36,323 bases of DNA, from NCBI GenBank assembly GCA_023458215.1, contig JAEXAJ010000026.1, positions 1 to 36,323 on the forward strand. Direction: 5' to 3'. This document shows positions 25,263-32,990 of this stretch, piece by piece (within the stretch, counting starts at the first letter, position 1; each line of letters starts with the position of its first letter). The notes under the pieces were generated by a model that saw only the letters and a program-made list of their open reading frames with translations, was not told the DNA's origin and made no database searches. The DNA is from Bacteroidota bacterium (GTDB lineage: Bacteria; Bacteroidota; Bacteroidia; Bacteroidales; Bacteroidaceae). The position numbers and the translations under genes were made by a program.

Positions 25263-25640
25263 TTATTGATGTTTATATTCTCTGAATTTTCTTTTTATTT
25301 CAATGCGTTCACCACCAAAGTTTATTAATAAGCCGTGGTCTGTATTGGTAGCGGTTAAGTAATTTACTAATTGGGTTTCGTGTATGGGGAGAAGATGCTG
25401 TACAGCTTTAAGCTCAATGATTATTTCTCCTTCTACGATTATGTCCGCTCTAAATTCTCCCACAATTTCATTTTTGTAATATACATTTATAAGTATTTCT
25501 GTATCTACATGAATACCTTTTTCTTTTAATTCTATCACCAATGCTTTTTGATAAACTGTTTCAAGAAAACCTGCGGCAAGATGTATTCTCACATTGTAAG
25601 CACACTGAATAATAGTTTTTATCAAACTTTCTATTTCCAT
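25263..25640 (-). CDS. GxxExxY family protein (PD-(D/E)xK nuclease-like)
   Basis: This 125-aa protein has the diagnostic motif G24-F-L-E27-T-V-Y30 and a nuclease-like core: Asp66 in EFRADIIV, then E76-L-K78 in IIIELKAV, the (D/E)-x-K arrangement of PD-(D/E)xK folds. It continues with HETQLVNYLTATNTDHGLLINFG, the usual family ending. Length is normal for the family. No biochemical role is established that I know of. The gene is tightly bracketed by inverted repeat arms (25218-25243 and 25645-25676), with only 19 and 4 bp between gene and arms, which suggests a compact mobile-like unit. An in-frame stop lies just upstream of the ATG, fixing the start. Confidence 0.88.
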   Translation of the reverse strand: MEIESLIKTIIQCAYNVRIHLAAGFLETVYQKALVIELKEKGIHVDTEILINVYYKNEIVGEFRADIIVEGEIIIELKAVQHLLPIHETQLVNYLTATNTDHGLLINFGGERIEIKRKFREYKHQ

Positions 25641-25644
25641 CTTT

Positions 25645-25676
25645 TTCTTTTGTTCTTATGTTCTTTTGTCTAAAAA
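25645..25676 (-). repeat. Inner-facing repeat arm, right end of the GxxExxY unit
   Basis: Read on the minus strand this is TTTTTAGACA followed by AAAGAACA, TAAGAACA and AAAGAA. It is the left arm with one extra 8-bp AAAGAACA unit, in inverted orientation. It ends 4 bp before the GxxExxY start codon. Confidence 0.85.
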
Positions 25677-25757
25677 ACAAGATAATGTGTCTCTTTCGTG
25701 TGCATGGAGGATATTCCTGCTTATTGTGCTCGTTGAGTTGAATTTCTTGTTCCATAA

Positions 25758-26573
25758 TTATTTCGTACGATTAATATATTTATCGAATCGTTCCATGTGA
25801 AGACCAGTACATTTTACTTTCACTATGTGTTGATTGTCTGTTAAAAAGCAGGTAGGAGTGGCTTGTGTCCCATATTTGATTTTCATGGGACTTGCATCTT
25901 GTTTAAAGTCAGAAATGAAAATATATTCAGAAGGATATTCTTGTTTTACTTCTCGTAGATTTTCTAACGAACTGCAAGGCCAATATACTATTATTAGAAA
26001 ATTCTCATTTGATGTTTGATTGTACAATAGTTCCAGTTCTTCGCGTCCACTTTTTCCCATACACCCTAATCCACCATAAAGTATGAGTAGTTGCTTTCCT
26101 TTAGTAATATTCCAATCAAATTCTTTTCCATCTATTTGAAAACATGGGAATGCGTATATTGGATCACCCTCTTGAATTTGATCGGTTTGTAAGTGTTCTC
26201 TGATATTTTTGCCGTCAAATGACTCTTGCATCTCAGGGTTAAGCGAGTTTAGTATGTTTTCTAAAGAATCTTTCGGGATATCGAGACGGATCATATATAA
26301 ACGTTGCAGTCCACTGGGAACCGATGCGTATTTTATCGCTAATTCTATATTCTTTTTAGCGGCCTTTCTGTAGATGTCTTCATAAAGATGTTGAATACTA
26401 TCTCTTTTTTCGGGCATTGTCTCCCAATATTTACTTAATGCCTCTTGTTGCTTTTCATAATTTGTCCAAAGAATACTGTCTTCTTTCAGATAGTTAGCTT
26501 CAGTTATAATCTCTTGCGAACAGAGTTTTGTTATATTCAATAGGCATATAATAACGATGTATAATTTGTTCAT
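25758..26573 (-). CDS. Exported thioredoxin-fold (TlpA/AhpC-like) protein lacking CxxC
   Basis: This 271-aa protein has a signal sequence (MNKLYIVIICLLNITKLCS) and a C-terminal thioredoxin-like domain starting near residue 140 (DPIYAFPCFQIDGKEFDW). LLILYGGLGCMGKSGREELELLY sits where TlpA proteins have a WCxxC active site, but only one cysteine remains (GCMGKS). The cis-proline position is kept in TQATPTCFLTDN. The N-terminal helical region, about residues 20-140, resembles the DUF4369/DUF5106-like fronts seen in Bacteroides TlpA homologues, but I cannot assign it surely. The lost CxxC argues against classical disulfide chemistry. Confidence 0.72.
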   Translation of the reverse strand: MNKLYIVIICLLNITKLCSQEIITEANYLKEDSILWTNYEKQQEALSKYWETMPEKRDSIQHLYEDIYRKAAKKNIELAIKYASVPSGLQRLYMIRLDIPKDSLENILNSLNPEMQESFDGKNIREHLQTDQIQEGDPIYAFPCFQIDGKEFDWNITKGKQLLILYGGLGCMGKSGREELELLYNQTSNENFLIIVYWPCSSLENLREVKQEYPSEYIFISDFKQDASPMKIKYGTQATPTCFLTDNQHIVKVKCTGLHMERFDKYINRTK

Positions 26574-26642
26574 ACTATTCTTTTTTAAGGTTTTTCAATT
26601 GTGATTTTGTTCCGCTTTATACATTAACAAGTGTGGTATCAA

Positions 26643-27944
26643 CTATTCCATTGTAGCTAATACCTTTTCTTTCAAGATACTATATACATGTATGTCCGTA
26701 AATTCTCCGGAAGTAAGTAATTCTCCCGCTTGCTCTGTTCCTTCATGGTGGAAACCGAGACGGATAGGAATGGCATTGCTTGCTGCATTGCCGGTGGCAC
26801 AACGAACTTGTATACGTTTTATATCTTTTTCATTTACCAACCATTGACATAACCTGCGAACACAAGCTGTCATGATACCCCGGTGTTGATACTCGGGAAG
26901 CAGCCAATAACCAATTTCCGTGCGGTGATTAGCAAAATCAGAGAAATGTAATCCGATTAATCCACAGACTTCATTTCGGTCATTCCATATTCCGAATATA
27001 GGTTCATACTGTTCTTCAGGAACAGATAGTACACTTTTCAAGAAAGATTCTTCATCGGCTATCGAATGCATTTTGTCTACAAAAGGTAACCACGTTCTCA
27101 GATAGTCACGATGAGAGTCGATGGCATGAAAGATTGCGGCGGCGTCCTTCATAGTAACCTCACGTAATAGGATATCAGGAAAAATAGGGAATGAGATCAG
27201 AGTCGATTTTTTATTTACGGTCTTTGTAGGCTGACAAAGTTCCAATCTTTCTTTTATTTTTCCCCATGCGTGCGTATCGAACAGACAACTATCGCGCATG
27301 GTGTGATACATTTCCTTAAAACGAGACATCGGAATGGTGAAACTAAGTATATTGTCTTCGAAGTACGGACGTACGGAAGGATCGAAAAATCCTAAGAAGG
27401 TTCGTTTGCCTTGCAGTCTGTTTTCAAGGATGGCTTGTGTAACCACGGAACAGCAACCTGAACCGAATGGGGTGGATACGGCATCATACGCGTTGTTATC
27501 GAAGTATGCCCAAGTAGCCAGTCCGGAAAGCATGTCGGGGGTAGCCAGGAAAAGGATACCTTCTGCCCGGTCAAAAGACGATAGTTGATCTATACGGGCA
27601 AAATGCAAATAAGCTTTGTCCGTTCTGGGAACCTGTATCTCTTGTATAAAATCAAGTACCATCTCAGGGGTCTTCTTATATTTTTCTTTTAGTGAGACAA
27701 AGCCGGGTACACGTTCGGGCATATCTGTAAAGCCGGTATAGAATTTGCCGCCTCCACAAGTAATAGTTTCATTACTGAGGCTGACGACTTTTCCGTCTCT
27801 GACCAGCCGCATACATTTGAAGAGACAACCGTTTACTTTTTCAGTAGGTGCTTCTGCTTCATTTGAATACCAGAAAGCGATAGGAAGTTCCGCTTGCATA
27901 CCGAAAGCTTCCTGATAGTTGGATATGAATGTGTGTATGTTCAT
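26643..27944 (-). CDS. DUF169 - GNAT acetyltransferase fusion protein
   Basis: This 433-aa protein joins two domains. Residues 1 to about 235 look like DUF169 (LPIAFWYSN, NGCLFKCMRLVRDGKVVSLS, CGGGKFYTGF, STPFGSGCCSVVTQAI, RPYFEDNILSFTIPMSRF), a cysteine-rich family of unknown function common in anaerobes. Residues about 255-425 are a RimJ/RimL-type GNAT domain: LLREVTMKDAAAIFHAID, GLIGLHFSDFANHRTEIGYWLLPEYQHRGIMTACVRRL with the acetyl-CoA loop in QHRGIM, and NAASNAIPIRLGF. The linker is about 20 residues. The reading frame is continuous, so the fusion is intact in this sequence. Substrate unknown. Confidence 0.8.
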   Translation of the reverse strand: MNIHTFISNYQEAFGMQAELPIAFWYSNEAEAPTEKVNGCLFKCMRLVRDGKVVSLSNETITCGGGKFYTGFTDMPERVPGFVSLKEKYKKTPEMVLDFIQEIQVPRTDKAYLHFARIDQLSSFDRAEGILFLATPDMLSGLATWAYFDNNAYDAVSTPFGSGCCSVVTQAILENRLQGKRTFLGFFDPSVRPYFEDNILSFTIPMSRFKEMYHTMRDSCLFDTHAWGKIKERLELCQPTKTVNKKSTLISFPIFPDILLREVTMKDAAAIFHAIDSHRDYLRTWLPFVDKMHSIADEESFLKSVLSVPEEQYEPIFGIWNDRNEVCGLIGLHFSDFANHRTEIGYWLLPEYQHRGIMTACVRRLCQWLVNEKDIKRIQVRCATGNAASNAIPIRLGFHHEGTEQAGELLTSGEFTDIHVYSILKEKVLATME

Positions 27945-28063
27945 ATTAGAATATTATTATAAACCGTAAAGATAGGTTATTTTCTGATATATGCTCGAAA
28001 CTCATACCCTAATTTTATTTTGAATCGTTGGTAAGAGAGGGTGATTTATATCGGGAAAAATCT

Positions 28064-28071
28064 TATCTTCG
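28064..28071 (+). promoter_or_regulatory. Candidate -7 box for the outer-membrane receptor gene
   Basis: TATCTTCG matches TAnnTTTG at all but one fixed position and lies 32 bp before the chosen ATG. No TTTG is visible at the expected -33 distance, so the promoter may need an activator. Confidence 0.45.
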
Positions 28072-28103
28072 CAAAATTGTTAACAAACACATGTTCTGAC
28101 AAA

Positions 28104-30521
28104 ATGAAGAAGTATTTCTATCTCATTGTTACCTTACTATGCTTTACTTGTTCTGTCGTGGCTGCTCCCTCATTCCGGTTAAGGGGAAAAGTGGTGGACG
28201 CTGGTAATCACAAACCTATTGATGTAGCAGATGTGCTCCTTTTTCAGAAAGGAAATGTCAATCCTCTATATCATACTCTTACCAATACAGACGGCACATT
28301 TGGTATTCCCGATGTGAAAGAAGGAGAATACAGTCTATTGATCCGGCTCATCGGATACGACCTCTATTCCCGGCCGGATATCCAGTTGAAATCTGCATCT
28401 GCTGTACTAGACTTAGGGGTGGTTGAATTGAAACCCTTGGAAATCGGTTTGTCTGAAGTAGAAGTTGTTGCCAGGAAGAAACAGGTTATCTATAAACTGG
28501 ATAAAAAAGTAATTGAATCCTCTTCCAGTTTGATGGCCGGTGGTGGTTCGGCTGTCGATATATTGGAGAATACTCCTTCTATCCGGATAAATGCCGAGGG
28601 GGAAGTGAGCTTTCGTGGAAGTAGTGGTTTTACGGTCTACGTAGATGGAAAACCCAGTGTGTTCAGTGGTACACAAGCGTTGGAGCAGATTCCTTCCAGC
28701 CATATAGATAATATCGAAATTATAACGACACCTTCTGCCCGCCACGATACCGGAGGAGATGTCGGTATTATCAATATTATAACGAAGAAACACAGTCAGC
28801 ACGGTTTAAGCGGTATGGTGAATGTGACAGGTAGTACATTTCTGTCGCGTGGCATAGATTTCCTGCTGACGCAACAGAACAAAACTTCACGCTGGTATTT
28901 CGGAGGTAGTTGGAATGATAGGTTGCGCAAGAGCCGGTTCGAACAAGAGAAAACTACTATTATTGCCGATACTGCTACTACATCTCATTCCAAAGGACCG
29001 CGCGAAAGTAATAATCAAGATTATTCCCTGAAAGCCGGTTGGAGCTATAAGTTGCCGAAGACAATGTTGAGTGCCGATATCCAAGGTGGTTATGGCGGAC
29101 GATTGCGTAAGGGTGATTTGAACTATACGGAAGTTCGCTCAGATAAAGGGAGTGAATTTGAAAGGGGAGACTATTACAGTCGTGACGATTATGATTTACA
29201 TGAAACCTATTATCAGGGAAGCATAGCAGCCGATCATAAATTTGATGAACAAGGTCATCGGTTAACGGCTAGTTTTTATCTGAAATACGGCGGTAATGCC
29301 ATGGAGTATTTCCAGAGTGATTTGTATAATAAGGATAATGAGCGTGAGCAGGGACATCGTGCCTGGGAAGACGAACATCGTTGGACTGTACGCGGCAATT
29401 TGGATTATATCTATCCCTACAGCAAGACCGGTCGTCTGGAAAGTGGATATCAGTATTTCTCCTACCTGGAAGACGGAGATTACAGCATGCAGTTTTGGAA
29501 TCCGGAGAAGAAAGAGTTCTACTGGCGCGATGATATCTACAACACCTTCTATTTTCAGCATGGCATCCATTCGATTTATGCGATTATAGCCGATAGTTAT
29601 AAGGATTTTGATTTTCAGGTAGGGGTGCGTGGAGAACATACACACCGTGTGTTACGCAGCTCGATACCTGATAAGGACCGTACTTACAATAAGTTTGAAC
29701 TCTTTCCATCCGTACACTTGGGATACAATTTCCCGAAGGAACATAAATTGATGGTGTCTTATTCTCGCCGTATCACTCGTCCGGAATTGTTTTTTATGGA
29801 GCCTTATATCACTTACCGCGATTATTACTCGGCTGAAATAGGTAATCCGGATATCCGTTCGGAATACATCCATTCTTTCGAATTGAATTATAAAAAGAAT
29901 ATCGGTGAGCATACTTTGTCGGCTACTGTTTTTCATCGCAGCCGTAAAGATAAAATTGAACGTTTGCGTATTCCTTATAAAGCCGGTGTGACGTTGGACT
30001 CTATGGCTAATGTAGGACACGATTATTCCACCGGTATTGAACTGAGTGGTCAACTTCAACTGACACGTAGGTGGAACACCACGTTGAATGGTAATTTATA
30101 TCATTATAAGGTAAAGAACCAATATAAGCTAGATGGCAAGAATGAAACGAGTACCAACTATGATATTGTTTGGAACAATGGTGTCGATGTTCTGAAAAAC
30201 ACTCGTATCCAGTTAGATGGCAACTTTGTTGGTCCGTCTGTTACGACACAAGGTCGTACGGATGCTTTCTGGTATGTGAATTTGGCTGTTCGGCAACAAC
30301 TAATAAAAAGAAAGTTATCTGCCACACTGGCTTTCCGCGATGTATTCAATTCTGCCCGTTATGTAAGTACAATCACAACTTCGAACTTGCAATCCATTAC
30401 ACATATCCGACCTAATTATCCGTTGATAACATTGAACTTGAGCTATACATTTAACAACTTCAAGATAAAGGGTTCACAGGATAGAGAAAACCATGATTTA
30501 TTTGAAGGAACAAATCATTAA
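28104..30521 (+). CDS. TonB-dependent receptor, OMP_b-brl_3 family
   Basis: This 805-aa outer-membrane protein starts at ATG 28104, where a signal peptide begins (MKKYFYLIVTLLCFTCSVVAA). An upstream in-frame ATG at 28041 lies before the -7 box and is unlikely. A carboxypeptidase-regulatory-like beta-sandwich follows (RLRGKVVDAGNHKPIDVADVLL), then a plug with GGSAVDILENTPSIRINAEGEVSFRGSSGFTVYVDGKPS and IDNIEIITTPSARHDTGGDVGIINIITKK. The rest is a barrel matching the OMP_b-brl_3 group. These receptors act without SusD; ligands vary and are unknown here. It forms a single-gene unit, followed by a 21-bp perfect palindrome. Confidence 0.92.
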   Translation: MKKYFYLIVTLLCFTCSVVAAPSFRLRGKVVDAGNHKPIDVADVLLFQKGNVNPLYHTLTNTDGTFGIPDVKEGEYSLLIRLIGYDLYSRPDIQLKSASAVLDLGVVELKPLEIGLSEVEVVARKKQVIYKLDKKVIESSSSLMAGGGSAVDILENTPSIRINAEGEVSFRGSSGFTVYVDGKPSVFSGTQALEQIPSSHIDNIEIITTPSARHDTGGDVGIINIITKKHSQHGLSGMVNVTGSTFLSRGIDFLLTQQNKTSRWYFGGSWNDRLRKSRFEQEKTTIIADTATTSHSKGPRESNNQDYSLKAGWSYKLPKTMLSADIQGGYGGRLRKGDLNYTEVRSDKGSEFERGDYYSRDDYDLHETYYQGSIAADHKFDEQGHRLTASFYLKYGGNAMEYFQSDLYNKDNEREQGHRAWEDEHRWTVRGNLDYIYPYSKTGRLESGYQYFSYLEDGDYSMQFWNPEKKEFYWRDDIYNTFYFQHGIHSIYAIIADSYKDFDFQVGVRGEHTHRVLRSSIPDKDRTYNKFELFPSVHLGYNFPKEHKLMVSYSRRITRPELFFMEPYITYRDYYSAEIGNPDIRSEYIHSFELNYKKNIGEHTLSATVFHRSRKDKIERLRIPYKAGVTLDSMANVGHDYSTGIELSGQLQLTRRWNTTLNGNLYHYKVKNQYKLDGKNETSTNYDIVWNNGVDVLKNTRIQLDGNFVGPSVTTQGRTDAFWYVNLAVRQQLIKRKLSATLAFRDVFNSARYVSTITTSNLQSITHIRPNYPLITLNLSYTFNNFKIKGSQDRENHDLFEGTNH

Positions 30522-30556
30522 GTAACGTTTTACAAATAACTTGCTACGGTTTAATG

Positions 30557-30619
30557 ACCTAACCCTTAGGTTTAGCACGTTGAAGCTTAGGTTTAGGATG
30601 CTAAACCTAAGGGTTAGGT
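30557..30619. repeat. Perfect 21-bp inverted repeat after the receptor gene
   Basis: ACCTAACCCTTAGGTTTAGC+A (30557-30577) is the exact reverse complement of 30599-30619, around a 21-nt loop. The loop holds a third related copy (GCTTAGGTTTAGGA). No T-tract follows. It may end the receptor transcript or be a repetitive extragenic palindrome. Confidence 0.85.
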
Positions 30620-30832
30620 TGGCTGTTGCATTATACCAAGTTATAATCTCGATAGTAATCTTAAGGTGAAGGTACAGAGGAGGATACTGTATGGTCACCC
30701 TCACCTTACCGAGGCTGCTATGAATAATGCAGGTATAAATGATAATTTGGAGTATCTGTCATCCCGTAATCAGGGCAACCGCATCATAATAAAATTCATT
30801 ACGCGAAAGACATGAGGTAAACAGAATGTTAT

Positions 30833-30919
30833 TTTTTAGACATAAGAACAAAAGAACAAATTAGAAAACATAAGCTATATCCTACTATGAATATGTTCTT
30901 TTGTTCTTATGTCTAAAAA
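30833..30919. repeat. Perfect 26-bp palindrome matching the GxxExxY unit arm
   Basis: 30833-30858 and 30894-30919 are exact reverse complements around a 35-nt loop. Each arm is identical to the 26-mer at 25218-25243. It looks like a gene-less derivative of the GxxExxY unit. Confidence 0.88.
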
Positions 30920-30987
30920 TAGTTCTTTTGTCATTTAGCTCAAAACCCTTCAGAAATGAACTATTATTTTGATGCGGTTGCCCTGGA

Positions 30988-31049
30988 TCGTAATCGAAGA
31001 ATCTTCTCTCCTAATTATAATATGTAGAGAAGGGATTCTTCGACTACGA
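30988..31049. repeat. Hairpin-forming dispersed repeat
   Basis: TCGTAATCGAAGAATC at 30988-31003 pairs with GATTCTTCGACTACGA at 31034-31049 (15 of 16), extended by TTCTCT/AGAGAA past a 2-nt bulge. Its outer part resembles the repeat before upxZ (794-828). Confidence 0.75.
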
Positions 31050-31086
31050 ATGACAGATACTCCACTAAATTTTCATTTAGGCAATA

Positions 31087-31153
31087 GTGAATTAATTATG
31101 AACACTCATTTATAGAATAAACTATATGTGAACTAATTATGAACACTCACTTA
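31087..31153. repeat. Two 26-bp direct repeats next to the hcp 3' end
   Basis: GTGAATTAATTATGAACACT+CATTTA (31087-31112) and GTGAACTAATTATGAACACT+CACTTA (31128-31153) differ at 2 of 26 positions, with a 41-bp period. The second copy ends 4 bp before the hcp stop codon. Function unknown. Confidence 0.75.
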
Positions 31154-31157
31154 ATAA

Positions 31158-32792
31158 TTAAGCAATATCTTCCATAGGTACTTGCGAACCGATACCGAAA
31201 GTATTAATCAGTACCTCAGCCACTCCGGGAGAAAGGAATCCGGGCAGTGTAGGACCTAAATGGATATTCTTTACGCCGAGCGAGAGCAAAGCCAACAGCA
31301 CGATAACAGCTTTTTGCTCGTACCATGCAATGTTATAAGTGATGGGCAACTCGTTGATGTCGTTCAGTTGGAACACTTCCTTCAGCTTCATGGCAATGAC
31401 GGCCAGTGAGTAGCTGTCGTTACATTGTCCGGCATCGAGCACACGGGGAATGCCATTGATGTCACCCAAGGCTAACTTATTGTAACGATACTTGGCGCAT
31501 CCGGCGGTCAGGATCACGGTGTCCTTTGGCAGTGCTTTGGCAAACTCGGTATAATAGTCACGGCTCTTCATCCTACCGTCGCATCCCGCCATCACATAGA
31601 ATTGGCGGATGGCTCCTGTCTTCACGGCATCTACTACTTTATCGGTCAGGGCAAGCACCTGATTGTGGGCAAAACCACCGAGGATGGCTCCTTTTTCAAT
31701 CTCTACAGGTGGCTGGCAAGTTTTGGCTTGAGCTATGATTTCGGAAAAGTCCTTGTGACCGTCAGCATTTGTGGAAATGTGTTTGCAACCGGGGAATCCG
31801 GTAGAATTGCCCGTGTACATACGATCTTTGTAGGTAGCACCTGCCAATGGCGGTACGATACAGTTAGTAGTAAAGAAGATGGGGCCATTAAAAGAGGTGA
31901 ACTCTTCGCGTTGTTTCCACCAAGCATTGCCGTAGTTACCCACGAAGTGTTTGTATTTCTTGAATGCGGGATAGTAGTGACCCGGCAACATTTCGCTATG
32001 TGTATATACATCCACATCGGTTCCTTCAGTCTGCTTCAACAGATCCTCAAGATCTTTCAAGTCGTGTCCGCTGATGAGGATACCCGGATTCTTGCCTACG
32101 CCGATATTGACGCTGGTCAGTTCGGGATGTCCGTAGGTGGAAGTATTGGCAGTGTCGAGCAAAGCCATGACGCGTACGCCGAAATTACCCGTTTCAATAA
32201 CACGTGCCACCCACTTGTCGGCAGAAAGGCCAAGAGTGATATCCGCCAAGGTACGTAGCATGAAAGCTACTGCTTCCGGGTCACGATATCCCAGACGCAT
32301 GGCATGTTCCAGATAAGCCGCCATACCTTTCAGCCCGTATAGGGTGAGTTCTTTGAGCGATCGCAAGTCTTCGTTTTTCTCGCGCAATATACCCGCGGCA
32401 ATGGCCTTGCGGGCAAAGTCATCTTCGTTAGAACCACTCCAAGTAAGTTCGTCTACTTCGGGTAGGGTGATACCCAATGCTACAGCTTGGGACTTTAGTG
32501 CATCGCGCAATGTCAGTCCGTCAATGATGCGGCGAGTCAGAGAAGCATTATCGAAGTTGGCATTGGTGATCGTGCAAAACAGGGCATCAATCACAAATTG
32601 TCCTGCCTTGCAGGTCATCTTTTCATTCTTTTCTTTTAATAGAGTAGCAGCTATAGACACGCCACGTACCACATGTAGTAATGTATCCATCAATGCTGAT
32701 GTCCCACTTTCTTTTCCACATACGCCCTTCACCGTACAACCGGTTCCTTTGGCGGTTTCCTGACATTGGAAACAAAACATTTGTCCTTCCAT
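31158..32792 (-). CDS. hcp: Hydroxylamine reductase / hybrid-cluster protein
   Basis: This 544-aa cytoplasmic hybrid-cluster protein reduces hydroxylamine in vitro; in vivo the family is linked mainly to nitric oxide detoxification. The N-terminal iron-sulfur cluster ligands are C7, C10, C19 and C25 (CxxCx8Cx5C, the anaerobe-type spacing). Hybrid-cluster ligands occur in motifs such as [39 protein letters not shown] and [13 protein letters not shown]. Length is normal. It is transcribed away from a Crp/Fnr regulator gene 198 bp upstream, with a dyad near its predicted -43 position. This places it in a nitrosative-stress regulon with ric. Confidence 0.95.
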   Translation of the reverse strand: MEGQMFCFQCQETAKGTGCTVKGVCGKESGTSALMDTLLHVVRGVSIAATLLKEKNEKMTCKAGQFVIDALFCTITNANFDNASLTRRIIDGLTLRDALKSQAVALGITLPEVDELTWSGSNEDDFARKAIAAGILREKNEDLRSLKELTLYGLKGMAAYLEHAMRLGYRDPEAVAFMLRTLADITLGLSADKWVARVIETGNFGVRVMALLDTANTSTYGHPELTSVNIGVGKNPGILISGHDLKDLEDLLKQTEGTDVDVYTHSEMLPGHYYPAFKKYKHFVGNYGNAWWKQREEFTSFNGPIFFTTNCIVPPLAGATYKDRMYTGNSTGFPGCKHISTNADGHKDFSEIIAQAKTCQPPVEIEKGAILGGFAHNQVLALTDKVVDAVKTGAIRQFYVMAGCDGRMKSRDYYTEFAKALPKDTVILTAGCAKYRYNKLALGDINGIPRVLDAGQCNDSYSLAVIAMKLKEVFQLNDINELPITYNIAWYEQKAVIVLLALLSLGVKNIHLGPTLPGFLSPGVAEVLINTFGIGSQVPMEDIA

Positions 32793-32841
32793 AATTCGTT
32801 TTCTTTTTTATTAATTTGTTAGAGTAAAAAGAATCTGAAGG

Positions 32842-32885
32842 CAAATATCGGAGAATGGTGGCAGGAAAAACGTAACATATGTGAC
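32842..32885 (-). promoter_or_regulatory. hcp promoter with upstream regulator dyad
   Basis: On the minus strand, GATATTTG (32849-32842) is a near-consensus -7 box, predicting a start near 32835. A near-perfect dyad, GTAACATATGTGAC (32872-32885), is centred about 43 bp upstream, the class II position typical for Crp/Fnr activators. No TTTG -33 box is at the usual distance, consistent with activator dependence. Confidence 0.6.
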
Positions 32886-32930
32886 ATTCCCCCTTTGATT
32901 TGCATTATTAACTTCATTTTAAGTAGTATG

Positions 32931-32973
32931 TATCATTTGTGACATTTATTGTCCTTACTACCCTCTATCTTTG
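32931..32973 (+). promoter_or_regulatory. Promoter and regulator site of the crp/fnr-like gene
   Basis: TATCTTTG (32966-32973) is a perfect -7 box, predicting a start near 32980. The half-palindromic TATCATTTGTGACA (32931-32944) shares TGTGACATT with the hcp-side dyad and is centred about 43 bp upstream of that start. This suggests autoregulation, with control of ric through read-through. Confidence 0.6.
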
Positions 32974-32990
32974 CAAAAAACAGTTGAGAT

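Larger units (their letters stand above)
30737..31078. repeat. Nested imperfect inverted repeat
   Basis: The left arm (30737-30858) and the reverse complement of the right arm (30894-31078) share, in order: AAATGA.AATTT, GGAGTATCTGTCAT, CAGGGCAACCGCATCA followed by AATAA and TTCATT blocks, and the 26-bp core arm. The right arm carries 56 extra bases between the second and third blocks, which are themselves a hairpin. The whole looks like a foldback element. Confidence 0.75.
30522..31157. other. Gene-free, repeat-dense spacer between receptor and hcp
   Basis: No intact gene is visible in this 636-bp stretch. It contains a 21-bp perfect palindrome (30557-30619), a nested imperfect inverted repeat (30737-31078) with a perfect 26-bp core (30833-30919) and an internal hairpin (30988-31049), then a 26-bp direct repeat (31087-31153). 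It separates converging genes, so no promoter is required here. Confidence 0.85.

Noticed and set aside
30618..30815. Open frame of 65 codons containing GHPHLTEAAMNNAGINDNLEYL, as a possible pseudogene
   Set aside because: There is no start codon before codon 35, the frame begins in a palindrome and ends in inverted-repeat sequence, and I recognise no family. Chance or an old remnant cannot be separated.
30522..31157. CRISPR array in the repeat-rich spacer
   Set aside because: The repeats are inverted, of different families and not regularly spaced; no cas gene is present.
31602..32258. 218-aa plus-strand ORF antisense to hcp
   Set aside because: It is a shadow of the strongly supported hcp coding frame and has no family features.
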